Below, piece by piece: positions 24,067 through 30,737 of a stretch of 64,000 bases of DNA. The notes beneath the pieces were generated by a model. It saw nothing but the letters and a program-made list of their open reading frames with translations. It was not told where the DNA came from and made no database searches. A program made the position numbers and the translations under genes. How positions within the stretch are numbered: the stretch's first letter is position 1; each line of letters opens with the position of its first letter. Source of the stretch: Prauserella aidingensis (GTDB lineage Bacteria > Actinomycetota > Actinomycetes > Mycobacteriales > Pseudonocardiaceae); the NCBI RefSeq assembly GCF_024171865.1, contig NZ_JAMTCN010000006.1, forward strand, positions 1 to 64,000, given 5' to 3'.

Positions 24067-24285
24067 CCCGGGCCACGACCCCGAAGCACACCGTCGACAA
24101 CCCGCGCGCTGACACCAGCCGAGCGGACCGGGCGGCCGTCGTTTCCCCGGGCCGAGCCGACAGGGCCGGTACCTCACCGGGACCAAGCAGATGCAGCAAC
24201 AGCGCGGCCGGCCGACGATACGCTGGCCGCTCCCTCGAACAGCTCAGGTCACGAACACCAACTGAGCCGCTCCTCTCGCTCGAGA
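24067..24285. other. Intergenic gap at the left side of the accessory island
   Basis: It lies between the P450 stop and the palindrome before the AAA ATPase gene. I see no reading frame with family resemblance, no att-like copy of the ychF end and no transposon end, so the exact left boundary of the island is not visible. Confidence 0.4.
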
Positions 24286-24319
24286 ACCGTAACATGTAGA
24301 GCGCTCCACATGTTACGGT
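24286..24319. promoter_or_regulatory. 34-bp inverted repeat just before the ATPase/RloB operon
   Basis: ACCGTAACATGT (24286-24297) is exactly complementary to 24308-24319 around a 10-nt spacer (AGAGCGCTCC). The repeat ends 6 bp before the GTG of the ATPase gene, leaving no room for a Shine-Dalgarno between them. It could be an operator over the promoter of a leaderless mRNA, or a 5' hairpin. Confidence 0.8.
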
Positions 24320-24325
24320 CGCGAA

Positions 24326-25657
24326 GTGACCCTGCTGAGCTTCACGGTGCACAACCACCAAAGCATCCGCGACGAGATCACGGTCGATCTCACGCGCCCG
24401 TCGCTGCGGACCCTCCGGCCGCAGGACGACGACTGGACGGCCGTGACGTACCCGATCGCGGGTGTCTTCGGCGGCAACGCGACCGGCAAGTCCGCTGTGC
24501 TGGACGCACTCCGCTACGCCTTCACGGCGATCAGGCTGTCCGCGACGACCTGGCAGGCATCGAAATCCATGCAGCGGGCGCCGTTCCTGCTCGACGGGAC
24601 CGCGCGTACCTCGTCGAGCACCTACGAGCTCGACTTCGTCCACGAGGGACGCCGGCATCTGTACGGCTTCGAGGTCGACCAGGACGGGATCAAGCGCGAG
24701 TGGCTGCGCGATGTTCCCAGCTCGCGCTGGCGCACGCTGCTGGACCGCGACCGGGATGCGGGCAGACTGAAGTTCCACCAGAGCCTGCGCGCGAAGATCG
24801 AGGTGACAGGGCGTGAGCTCGTGCTCAGCCGGGCCCTGTTGCTGCACGACTCGCTCTTGAACCCGGTGGCTCGAGGGCTGGCCTCCGACTTCGACTGCGT
24901 GCTGGTGAAAGACTCCCACCGCGAGGCGCGCCTGGCGGGAATCGCGGACGCGCTGGCGGAAGGCGCAATCACCTTCGGCGACCTCGAAGCGCTGCTCCAG
25001 GTCGCCGACACCGGTGTCGCGACGGTCAGCATCGAGGAAGCCAACATCCCCGACAACGTGCGGCGTGCGCTCCATCGGCTCCGGCGCGAGCTGCGCGAGG
25101 ACGAGGACAAGCCCAGCGAACCCGCCGACGAGGACGTCGAGTCCGGCGAACTCGACGACGACCAGCTCGCCCAGGTGGTACGGCATCTGGTCTTCACCCA
25201 CCACGGCACCGCAGACGAGTGTCCCCAGTTCTCCATTCAGGACGAGAGCGACGGGACGATCGCCTGGCTCGCCATCGCAGTGCCCGCACTGGAGGCACTG
25301 CGCAGGGGCGGGTTGCTCCTTGTCGACGAGATCGACGCGAGCCTGCATCCCCACCTGCTCGAAGTCCTACTGGGAGCGTTCGCAGATCCGCTGGTCAACA
25401 CTCGGCAGGCGCAGCTCCTCTTCACGAGCCACGAGTCCTACGTCCTCTCACCGCTGAGCGAGGTGACGTTGGAACCCGAACAGGTGTGGCTCACCGACAA
25501 GACCTACGAGGGCGTCACCGAGCTGACCTGCCTCGCCGACTTCCCGAAACATCCCGACGCGAACGTGGCGCGGCGCTATCTCACCGGCCGGTACGGCGGG
25601 ACCCCGCGACTCTCGCCGAGCACTCTGGCGGCACTCGTCGACTCCGAGGAACACTGA
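24326..25657 (+). CDS. AAA15/21-type ATPase of a RloAB-like two-gene defence candidate
   Basis: A 443-residue ABC/OLD-like ATPase. Walker A is GVFGGNATGKSAVLDAL (residues about 47-60) and the Walker B/signature side is LLLVDEIDASLHPHLLEVLL (from 330, Glu335), followed by a LLFTSHE switch His. An acidic middle segment (REDEDKPSEPADEDVESGELDDDQL) separates the lobes. ATPases of this kind are paired with RloB- or Toprim-type effectors in RloAB, AbiL and PARIS-type antiphage systems. The downstream RloB-like gene starts 2 bp after its stop. GTG start, no Shine-Dalgarno, and a large palindrome directly upstream. Confidence 0.85.
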   Translation: MTLLSFTVHNHQSIRDEITVDLTRPSLRTLRPQDDDWTAVTYPIAGVFGGNATGKSAVLDALRYAFTAIRLSATTWQASKSMQRAPFLLDGTARTSSSTYELDFVHEGRRHLYGFEVDQDGIKREWLRDVPSSRWRTLLDRDRDAGRLKFHQSLRAKIEVTGRELVLSRALLLHDSLLNPVARGLASDFDCVLVKDSHREARLAGIADALAEGAITFGDLEALLQVADTGVATVSIEEANIPDNVRRALHRLRRELREDEDKPSEPADEDVESGELDDDQLAQVVRHLVFTHHGTADECPQFSIQDESDGTIAWLAIAVPALEALRRGGLLLVDEIDASLHPHLLEVLLGAFADPLVNTRQAQLLFTSHESYVLSPLSEVTLEPEQVWLTDKTYEGVTELTCLADFPKHPDANVARRYLTGRYGGTPRLSPSTLAALVDSEEH

Positions 25658-25659
25658 GG

Positions 25660-26265
25660 GTGGCGGCGCGCAGGCGGGGTCGGCCAACCAGCAGGCCCAG
25701 GAAGCAATTCACCCGACGCATCCTCGTGGTCACCGAGGGATTGCAGACCGAACCCCAGTATGTCGAGGGTTTGGATCGCTATTTGCGCAGCACTGGCGCG
25801 ACTGCGGTCGTGAAATCGGTCGCCGTGGGCAAAGACCCGATGAAGGTTGTCCGGAAGTGCATCGATATCCGAGACGATGCGGCAAACGTTGGGAAGGGCT
25901 ACGACGTCTGCGTCTGCCTGGTCGATGTCGACGAGCACGAAGCGTTGCCGGCAGCCTGCCAACTCGCCTCCCGCGAGTCGATCCTGGTGCTGGTTTCGAA
26001 CCTCAAGTTCGAAACATGGCTGCGCTGGCACGCGGAGGACAAGCGCTCCGCGCTGAGTACCACGCAGCTGGACGGTCTCATCGCGAAGCTGGGACTGGTC
26101 ACGAGGAAGATGCTCGCCGGGAACTTCCCGTTCCACGCCGTACACGAGGCATGTGAGATCGCTCGGCGGGCGGACCCAGATCTCGGGCCGGGAAGAATCG
26201 GCCCCGATCCTTCCTCTGCGATGCCGGTTCTCGTGGACCTCATGTCGGGGCGACGCCACGAGTGA
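25660..26265 (+). CDS. RloB-domain protein (Toprim-like effector partner)
   Basis: A 201-residue protein with the RloB landmarks in order. RRILVVTEGLQTEPQYVEGL supplies the first acidic site (TEGxxTE), VAVGKDPMKVVRKC follows, YDVCVCLVDVDEHEALPAA supplies the DxDEH site, and ILVLVSNLKFETWLRWH matches the SNPxFExWLLLH motif. The N-terminus is basic (ARRRGRPTSRPRKQF). By family logic this is the nuclease-like effector triggered through the upstream ATPase. Start GTG at 25660 with GAGG nearby. Its stop overlaps the next GTG in a GTGA junction. Confidence 0.85.
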   Translation: MAARRRGRPTSRPRKQFTRRILVVTEGLQTEPQYVEGLDRYLRSTGATAVVKSVAVGKDPMKVVRKCIDIRDDAANVGKGYDVCVCLVDVDEHEALPAACQLASRESILVLVSNLKFETWLRWHAEDKRSALSTTQLDGLIAKLGLVTRKMLAGNFPFHAVHEACEIARRADPDLGPGRIGPDPSSAMPVLVDLMSGRRHE

Positions 26266-26534
26266 CCACGATCCCGATCGCTCGGCTCCGCTACACGCGA
26301 ACGACAGGCCGGTGGAGTCTCTACTGGCGCGATCGTCGCATGAATTTCCACGAGTACAAGCGCAACCGCCCGACGAAGAACGTCCGAGTTCGGCTCGATT
26401 ACCTCGACAGCCATGAGGACCCGATCTTCTGGGGAAGGACCTCGGGGCTTGTCCCGTTGCCGAGAAAAGCGAAGGTAGCGGACGGCCGTAGCCGTATACG
26501 ATCTCGCCATGCGGATCCGGCCCACGGCTCTTGA
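26262..26534 (+). CDS. DUF3024-like protein lacking its N-terminal half
   Basis: Starting at a GTG that overlaps the RloB stop, the first 60 residues read PIARLRYTRTTGRWSLYWRDRRMNFHEYKRN...HEDPIFWG, the C-terminal half of the DUF3024 family as I remember it (roughly 110 aa, with xxPIARLRYxxxxxxWTLYWRDRNLxFHxY...IFWG). The usual N-terminal half is absent. The last 25 residues look non-homologous and overlap the next gene. It is either a truncated remnant recruited behind rloB, or a short functional module coupled to it. Confidence 0.55.
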   Translation: MTTIPIARLRYTRTTGRWSLYWRDRRMNFHEYKRNRPTKNVRVRLDYLDSHEDPIFWGRTSGLVPLPRKAKVADGRSRIRSRHADPAHGS

Positions 26535-26991
26535 CGATGCGGAGGTGCTGACCGACCTGCATCTCGACGTGTGGGATGAGGCGTACACCGGGCTCATCGA
26601 CGCCGACATCCTTGCCGAGCGGCGTATCAACCGAGAGGAACGCGTCGAGAACTGGCGGAGGATCCTCACAGGCCGCACGAGAACCGAGCTCGTCGCGGAG
26701 GACGACGTCGGGCGGCTGATCGGCTTCACCAGTGTCGGCCCCGCCCGGGACGAGCCCGCTCCGGGCTTGCCGAAGCGTGAGGTGATGGCGCTCTACGTGC
26801 GAGCCGAGTGCTACGGGACCGGAGTCGGTTACGCACTCCTCGACTCGGCGATCGGCGATGCCCCGGCCTACCTCTGGGTCCTCGACGGCAACCGTCGAGC
26901 CGTCGAATTCTACGAACGGCAAGGCTTCCGCTTCGATGGCACCTGTAAGACCGAGCCAGTAGGCGTTGAGCGGCGCATGATCCGCGGGTAG
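26509..26991 (+). CDS. GNAT-family N-acetyltransferase
   Basis: A 160-residue acetyltransferase with the fold order intact: MRIRPTALDDAEVLTDLHLDVWDEAYTGL, then LVAEDDVGRLIGFTSVGPARDE, VMALYVRAECYGTGVGYALLDSAI containing the acetyl-CoA loop (YGTGVG), and LWVLDGNRRAVEFYERQGFRFDG. The substrate is unknown. It overlaps the truncated DUF3024 frame by 26 bp. Base use is somewhat less GC-rich than the flanking chromosome. It closes the rightward defence-like cluster, 40 bp before the first ychF-end repeat. Confidence 0.88.
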   Translation: MRIRPTALDDAEVLTDLHLDVWDEAYTGLIDADILAERRINREERVENWRRILTGRTRTELVAEDDVGRLIGFTSVGPARDEPAPGLPKREVMALYVRAECYGTGVGYALLDSAIGDAPAYLWVLDGNRRAVEFYERQGFRFDGTCKTEPVGVERRMIRG

Positions 26992-27030
26992 TTCACGTCG
27001 GTAGCGAGACGAGCTCTGCGCGATGTCGCT

Positions 27031-27060
27031 TCACACATTGAACCGGAGCTGCACGACGTC
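27031..27060 (-). repeat. ychF-3'-end-like copy E (leftmost full copy)
   Basis: On the minus strand this encodes GDVVQLRFNV and a TGA stop, against GDVVEFRFNV at the end of the real ychF gene. The nucleotide core is TTGAACCGG on the plus strand. It has the same orientation as ychF. I interpret it as an attachment-site scar. Confidence 0.75.
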
Positions 27061-27106
27061 GCCACGAGCAGCAACCTCTCAGGGCGGCCCCAGCACGCGC
27101 TTCAGC

Positions 27107-27220
27107 AGCCCCATCGAGCGTGAGCGTCTCGAGCACGACGAGCAGCTGCCGTTCCTCGTATCGGAAGTGGCTCCCCACGATCGCCGCGATCCCTTCGAGG
27201 TGCCTGGCCAGCGAGTACTG
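27107..27220 (-). pseudogene. Hemerythrin-like (HHE) domain fragment
   Basis: A minus-strand stretch reads YSLARHLEGIAAIVGSHFRYEERQLLVVLETL, matching the last helix of HHE hemerythrin-like proteins (SHFxYEERxLLPVLExL with iron-binding His/Glu). Nothing upstream or downstream completes the domain. At 27220 it abuts a ychF-end palindrome, so the gene was cut at a recombination junction. Confidence 0.6.
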
Positions 27221-27241
27221 GAACTCGACCGAGTTCCGCAC
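27220..27241 (-). repeat. Half copy of the ychF-end repeat (copy F)
   Basis: GGAACTCGACCGAGTTCC plus GCAC is identical to the right half of copy C at 30289-30310. The left half (CATTGAACC) is replaced by the hemerythrin fragment. The 18-mer is itself an 8-bp-arm palindrome around AC. Confidence 0.75.
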
Positions 27242-27349
27242 CGACGACCCTCGCCACTTCGCGATGGGGTCACGAAACGCCAAGCTGCCGCGACGGCCGG
27301 TAAGACTGCCTACGATCAGGTGGAGACGAGAACCGCAGCGGAGGTCCAC

Positions 27350-28195
27350 GTGCGCACCGTACTCGCGGCCGGGGCCCGGCACTCGGTGCTACGTCGTGAC
27401 GACGGGACCGTGGTGGCCACGGGCAACAATCAAGCCGGCGAGTGTGACGTCCTGCATTGGTCCGACGTCATCGCCGTAGCCGCCGGCAGTGTCCACACGG
27501 CCCGCAATACCGGCAAGTCTCACACCGTGGGGCTCCGAGCCGACGGGACCGCGCTCGCTACCGGCTGGAGTGACGCGGGGCAGACCGCCGTCACGCAGTG
27601 GCGCGAGATCACGGCAATAGCCGCCGGTTGGAGGACAACCGTGGGCCTTCGTGCCGACGGGACGGTCGTAGCCACCGGTCGCACCGCGGAAGGACAGTGT
27701 GACGTGCAGTCGTGGAGCGAGATCGTCGCGATCGCGTGCGGCGACTGGCACACGGTCGCCGTTCGACGCGGCGGCACAACCCTCGCAACGGGCAACAACC
27801 GGCGAGGACAAACCGACGTCGCCCGGTGGAGATACGTGTCCGGCGTCTCCGCCGGCTACCTGCACACCGTCGGCCTACGTGAGGACGGCACCGTCGTCGC
27901 TGTCGGCGATGGCAGCAGGGGCCAGTGTGACGTGTCGGCGTGGAGGGGCATCACCTCCGTGGCAGCCGGCTCCATCCACACCCTCGCACTGAGCCGGGAC
28001 GGAACCGTCTACGCAAGGGGCGACAACCAGTTCGGCCAGTGCGATGTCCAGTCATGGACCGACATCACGGCGATCGCAGCCGGTGCGAAGCACTCGCTCG
28101 GGCTGCGCGCCGACGGAACAGTCGTGGCCGCGGGCGACCACGACGATCAGCAGTGCAACGTCGACGCCTGGGCGACTCGGCCACAGAGGAACTGA
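27350..28195 (+). CDS. RCC1-repeat (regulator-of-chromosome-condensation-like) protein
   Basis: A 281-residue protein made almost entirely of about seven RCC1-like units of roughly 38-42 residues. Each has the pattern HTVGLRADGTVVATG...GQCDV..W..I.AIAAG. It should fold as a single beta-propeller. There is no signal peptide or membrane segment. The GTG at 27350 has a perfect GGAGG 6 bp upstream. The frame is open further 5' but that part overlaps the hemerythrin remnant. Bacterial RCC1 proteins of this short-repeat type are usually horizontally spread and of unknown function. Its 3' end carries the first copy of a 54-bp repeat. Confidence 0.82.
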   Translation: MRTVLAAGARHSVLRRDDGTVVATGNNQAGECDVLHWSDVIAVAAGSVHTARNTGKSHTVGLRADGTALATGWSDAGQTAVTQWREITAIAAGWRTTVGLRADGTVVATGRTAEGQCDVQSWSEIVAIACGDWHTVAVRRGGTTLATGNNRRGQTDVARWRYVSGVSAGYLHTVGLREDGTVVAVGDGSRGQCDVSAWRGITSVAAGSIHTLALSRDGTVYARGDNQFGQCDVQSWTDITAIAAGAKHSLGLRADGTVVAAGDHDDQQCNVDAWATRPQRN

Positions 28196-28217
28196 AGTCC
28201 AGCACGTCTGGCAGTCC
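28164..28217. repeat. 54-bp direct repeat, copy 1
   Basis: Begins ACGCCTGGGCGACTCGGCC and runs to CAGTCC. It matches 30212-30265 with only about five differences. This copy spans the end of the RCC1 gene; the other adjoins ychF-end copy C. They bracket the two toxin-antitoxin modules. Confidence 0.85.
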
Positions 28218-28264
28218 AATGGGACCTGCGCCATCAGGTCGTCGCACGACGCGACGTCCGACTT

Positions 28265-28363
28265 TCAGCGCAGCGCGAGCATCTCCACCGGTTGGCCCGT
28301 GATCTCGGCGATCAGTTCGAAGTTCTTGTCCACGGCCAATACCGTCAGACCGGCCTTCCCGAT
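28265..28363 (-). pseudogene. 3' fragment of a VapC-type PIN toxin
   Basis: The minus strand ends with GLTVLAVDKNFELIAEITGQPVEMLAL before a stop at 28265. This is the typical C-terminus of VapC PIN proteins (xVLxxDxDFxLIAEVTGQPxE), including the fourth acidic position. The preceding domain is absent. It is a separate PIN gene from the complete one at 29571. Confidence 0.65.
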
Positions 28364-28386
28364 ATCACTCGAGCATCCACCCGACG

Positions 28387-28827
28387 TCACGTGCGACGTC
28401 GCACGTGAGCCGCGCAGGCGGCGACGATCGCACCCGCAGCGTCGATCGCCTCTGCGACATCCTGAGCGGTCGCCGTCGGACGATCGAGATCCGGATACTC
28501 GGTCGCATTGCGCACCTGCCGCATCCAATCGAACTCGTCGAGCGACGGATCGTCGACGAACACTGCCGCGGCGGTTCCCGTGTTCCGGTGAGCACCGCCC
28601 ACCAGCCGCACACGCAGACCCTCGATCGCGAGCACGGCGGTGAGCGCCTTCCGCGCGCCGTCATACACGGCGGTGAACGCCATCCCCTGGTCGTCGGTCT
28701 CGGCGAGCATCCTCGCGGTGGTGAGGTGACGTTCCGCCGTCTGCACGACGGCGAGCGCATGCTCGACATTCGGATCCACGCGCTCGAGGCGACGGTTCGC
28801 CACCATCTGCTCGACCACGTCAGACAT
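28387..28827 (-). CDS. HEPN-domain toxin-like protein of an MNT/HEPN pair
   Basis: A 146-residue all-helical HEPN protein: VEHALAVVQTAERHLTTARMLAETDDQGMAFTAVYDGARKALTAVLAIEGLRV in the first helices, and MRQVRNATEYPD near residues 103-112, the RNxxEY variant of the HEPN Rx4-6H RNase motif. It follows the nucleotidyltransferase gene on the same strand with an 8-bp overlap (ATG at 28827; a GTG nine bases earlier is possible). In MNT/HEPN systems the HEPN protein is the RNase toxin and the MNT partner AMPylates and silences it. Confidence 0.85.
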   Translation of the reverse strand: MSDVVEQMVANRRLERVDPNVEHALAVVQTAERHLTTARMLAETDDQGMAFTAVYDGARKALTAVLAIEGLRVRLVGGAHRNTGTAAAVFVDDPSLDEFDWMRQVRNATEYPDLDRPTATAQDVAEAIDAAGAIVAACAAHVRRRT

Positions 28828-29428
28828 GCACGTCACCGGTCAGCACATCACCGGTCAGCACGTCGACGATCGGGCGCGACCTGATCGTCGAGACGAACGG
28901 CGACGGCTCGTCGGCTTCCCAATCGTCGTGTCCGAGCCGGGTCGCGTTCACGGGAAGGTCGAGTCGTTCACCCGCCTCGGTCGCGATCGCCGACAAGGTC
29001 CGGCGAGGCACGGAGCCGACGACGAGCAGATCGATATCGTTCGGAAACGCCCCACTCTCCCCTGCGCGGCGCGCGGCCCACGAACCGTAGATGAACACAT
29101 GGTCCGTACCGTCGACGCCGTCGAACAGTTCACGCAGCACCGGGACGGGACCGTACGTCGCCGCGATCAGGTCACGCATGAGGGCGAACAACGGATGCTC
29201 CTCGTTCGCGCGCACGAGCCGGTTCCGCCCCTCGTGCCGATCGCGCAGCACATCGCTCTCCAGCAACCGGCCGACCTCGCGGTGGACGACAGGGCCGCTC
29301 ACCCCCGTGCGACGCCCCAGCTCGGACAGCGAGAACTCGCGGTCGGGATGCCCCAGCAGCTCCGCGAGGATCGCCCCGACAGCATCGGACCGCACGAACG
29401 GCGTCAACTGCGACGGAGGAGTCTTCAC
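28820..29428 (-). CDS. Minimal nucleotidyltransferase antitoxin with N-terminal winged helix
   Basis: A 202-residue two-domain protein. Residues about 12-75 form an ArsR/MarR-like winged helix (AILAELLGHPDREFSLSELGRRTGVSGPVVHREVGRLLESDVL). The MNT domain has GSWAARRAGESGAFPNDIDLLVVG with GS at 115-116 and Asp131/Asp133. It is the likely antitoxin and autoregulator of the MNT/HEPN module. The C-terminus has a small duplication (LTGDVLTGDV). It starts from GTG with no Shine-Dalgarno, and an AT-rich promoter-like palindrome sits immediately upstream, so the mRNA may be leaderless. Confidence 0.87.
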   Translation of the reverse strand: MKTPPSQLTPFVRSDAVGAILAELLGHPDREFSLSELGRRTGVSGPVVHREVGRLLESDVLRDRHEGRNRLVRANEEHPLFALMRDLIAATYGPVPVLRELFDGVDGTDHVFIYGSWAARRAGESGAFPNDIDLLVVGSVPRRTLSAIATEAGERLDLPVNATRLGHDDWEADEPSPFVSTIRSRPIVDVLTGDVLTGDVHV

Positions 29429-29439
29429 AAAACGTAAAG

Positions 29440-29454
29440 ATATCTTCCGGATAT
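29440..29454 (-). promoter_or_regulatory. AT-rich palindromic promoter/operator of the MNT/HEPN operon
   Basis: ATATC-TTCCG-GATAT has perfect 5-bp arms 11 bp upstream of the GTG start. TATCTT within it could act as a -10 hexamer. The winged-helix domain of the antitoxin is a natural ligand. Confidence 0.6.
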
Positions 29455-29476
29455 AGGAAACGTCAACGGTTCCGGT

Positions 29477-29506
29477 TCACACGTTCAACCGGAACTCGAC
29501 CGCGTT
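29477..29506 (-). repeat. ychF-3'-end-like copy D
   Basis: The minus strand encodes RNAVEFRLNV and a TGA stop. The plus-strand core is TTCAACCGGAACTCGACC followed by GCGTTCC, one mismatch from the copy C palindrome. Same orientation as ychF. Confidence 0.8.
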
Positions 29507-29570
29507 CCGGCACAGACCGACGTCTGGCAATCGTCGGCACTCCGGATCAGTCAGAGCCACGGGAGGGCTG

Positions 29571-30023
29571 TCACGACGACGACTGCCCGTGGCCTGCGCG
29601 CGGATCGATCACATCGAGCCCGGGGTAGTTCTCGAAGTCCTTGATGTTCAGCGTGGCCAGCTGCGCGTTCGAGGTCACCGTCGAGGCAGCTATGTAGGCG
29701 TCGTTCGCCGACATCGTCAGCCCCTGCGCCTGCAACTGCGCAACGCTCGCGGCGTAGTGCTGGGCCGCCTCAGCTGTGAACGGGATGGTTCGTTGCCGGT
29801 AGGCCTCGCGAACGCTGTCGGCGTGCCGACGCAGCTCGACTTTCCGGCGCCCCTCATCGAGGAGCTCGACCCCCAGATGGATCTCACCAAGGACGACCGT
29901 GGTGATCAGGGTGCGGTGACTGACCCGGCGAAGGTAGGCGACGACCTCGGGGTCGGGCCGGGACCTGGCGAGCTCCGAGACGACATCGGTATCCAGGACG
30001 ATCGGCTGCTCGCCCTGAGTCAC
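29571..30023 (-). CDS. vapC: FitB/VapC-type PIN-domain RNase toxin
   Basis: A complete 150-residue PIN toxin. The first catalytic Asp is in PIVLDTDVVSELARS, the Glu in TVVLGEIHLGVELLDEGRR, and the later Asps in MSANDAYIAASTVTSNAQLATLNIKDFENYPGLDVIDP. PIN toxins cleave tRNA or rRNA. It overlaps its antitoxin gene by 4 bp (ATGA). The toxin looks intact while the antitoxin has lost its N-terminal DNA-binding part, so the pair may be unregulated or neutralised only through the remaining toxin-binding tail. Confidence 0.9.
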   Translation of the reverse strand: MTQGEQPIVLDTDVVSELARSRPDPEVVAYLRRVSHRTLITTVVLGEIHLGVELLDEGRRKVELRRHADSVREAYRQRTIPFTAEAAQHYAASVAQLQAQGLTMSANDAYIAASTVTSNAQLATLNIKDFENYPGLDVIDPRAGHGQSSS

Positions 30024-30205
30024 TGGAAGTCCGCGTGCTCGTGCTCGAGCTGGTCGGGCACCTCGACCGGCTCAGCACCCCCGCCGCCCATATCGGCCAG
30101 GACGCGACCCACCGGGTCGTCGACGTCGGTGCTGCGCGCCGCGCTGAGGATGGCGCGAACTTCGGCCTCCATGGAGCGGTTGTGCCCGACGAGCCAGAGG
30201 ATCAC
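30020..30205 (-). CDS. FitA-like antitoxin missing its DNA-binding N-terminus
   Basis: A 61-residue remnant that begins WLVGHNRSMEAEVRAIL. Full-length FitA/VapB RHH antitoxins have about 25 residues (TLTIRxLDDxxxxxLRxRAA) before HNRSMEAEVRAIL. Those are replaced here by MILWLV, right at the edge of the 54-bp repeat (30212). The toxin-binding C-terminal part (DDPVGRVLADMGG...DQLEHEHADF) is retained. Neutralisation may therefore still work while operator binding is probably lost. Confidence 0.7.
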   Translation of the reverse strand: MILWLVGHNRSMEAEVRAILSAARSTDVDDPVGRVLADMGGGGAEPVEVPDQLEHEHADFQ

Positions 30206-30211
30206 AGGTCA

Positions 30212-30265
30212 ACGCCTGGGCGACTCGGCCACAGATGAACTGAAGTTCAGCGCGTCTGCCAGTCC
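30212..30265. repeat. 54-bp direct repeat, copy 2
   Basis: Second copy of the sequence at 28164-28217, about 90 percent identical. It sits between the beheaded FitA gene and ychF-end copy C, and may be the arm region of one integrative element. Confidence 0.85.
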
Positions 30266-30274
30266 GTTCGTCGG

Positions 30275-30306
30275 TCACACATTGAACCGGAACTCGACCG
30301 AGTTCC
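30275..30306 (-). repeat. ychF-3'-end-like copy C with 18-bp palindrome
   Basis: The minus strand encodes VRNSVEFRFNV and a TGA stop. TTGAACCGGAACTCGACC continues into GAGTTCC, so positions 30289-30306 form a palindrome with 8-bp arms. The IS30 remnant begins within 3 bp of its end. Confidence 0.85.
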
Positions 30307-30308
30307 GC

Positions 30309-30686
30309 ACGCTCGTCGAGCGCAGCAGCCGGTCCACGATCCTGGTCCACCTGCCCAGGCTGGAGGGCTGGGGAGAGGTGTCACCGGTGAAGAACGGTCC
30401 GTCGCTCGGCGGCTACGGCGCCGTCGCGATGAACGCCGCGCTGAGCGCGTCGATGACGAAGCTGCCCGAGCAGTTGCGCAAGACCCTGACCTGGGACCGT
30501 GGAAAAGAGCTGTCCGGACATGCCCAGTTCGCGCTCGAGACCGGGACGAAGGTGTTCTTCGCCGATCCGCACTCGCCGTGGCAGCGACCGACGAACGAGA
30601 ACACCAACGGGCTGCTGCGTCAGTACTTCCCGAAGGGCACGGATCTATCCCGCTGGCCGGCCGAGGAACTCGAAGCCGTCGCCCTC
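30309..30686 (+). pseudogene. IS30-family transposase fragment
   Basis: The plus strand reads TLVERSSRSTILVHLPRL, KNGPSLGGYGAVAMNAAL, LPEQLRKTLTWDRGKEL, FFADPHSPWQRPTNENTNGLLRQYFPKGTDLS, the DDE catalytic core end of IS30-type transposases with two of the acidic residues (WDRGKE, NENTNG). The N-terminal helix-turn-helix half and the last helix are missing. The left edge touches ychF-end copy C and the right edge a nuclease fragment. It cannot transpose on its own. Confidence 0.88.
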
Positions 30687-30737
30687 AAACACGGCCGCGC
30701 GCCGACGCACCCGCATGCCCGCGTGCGATTTTCCGGC

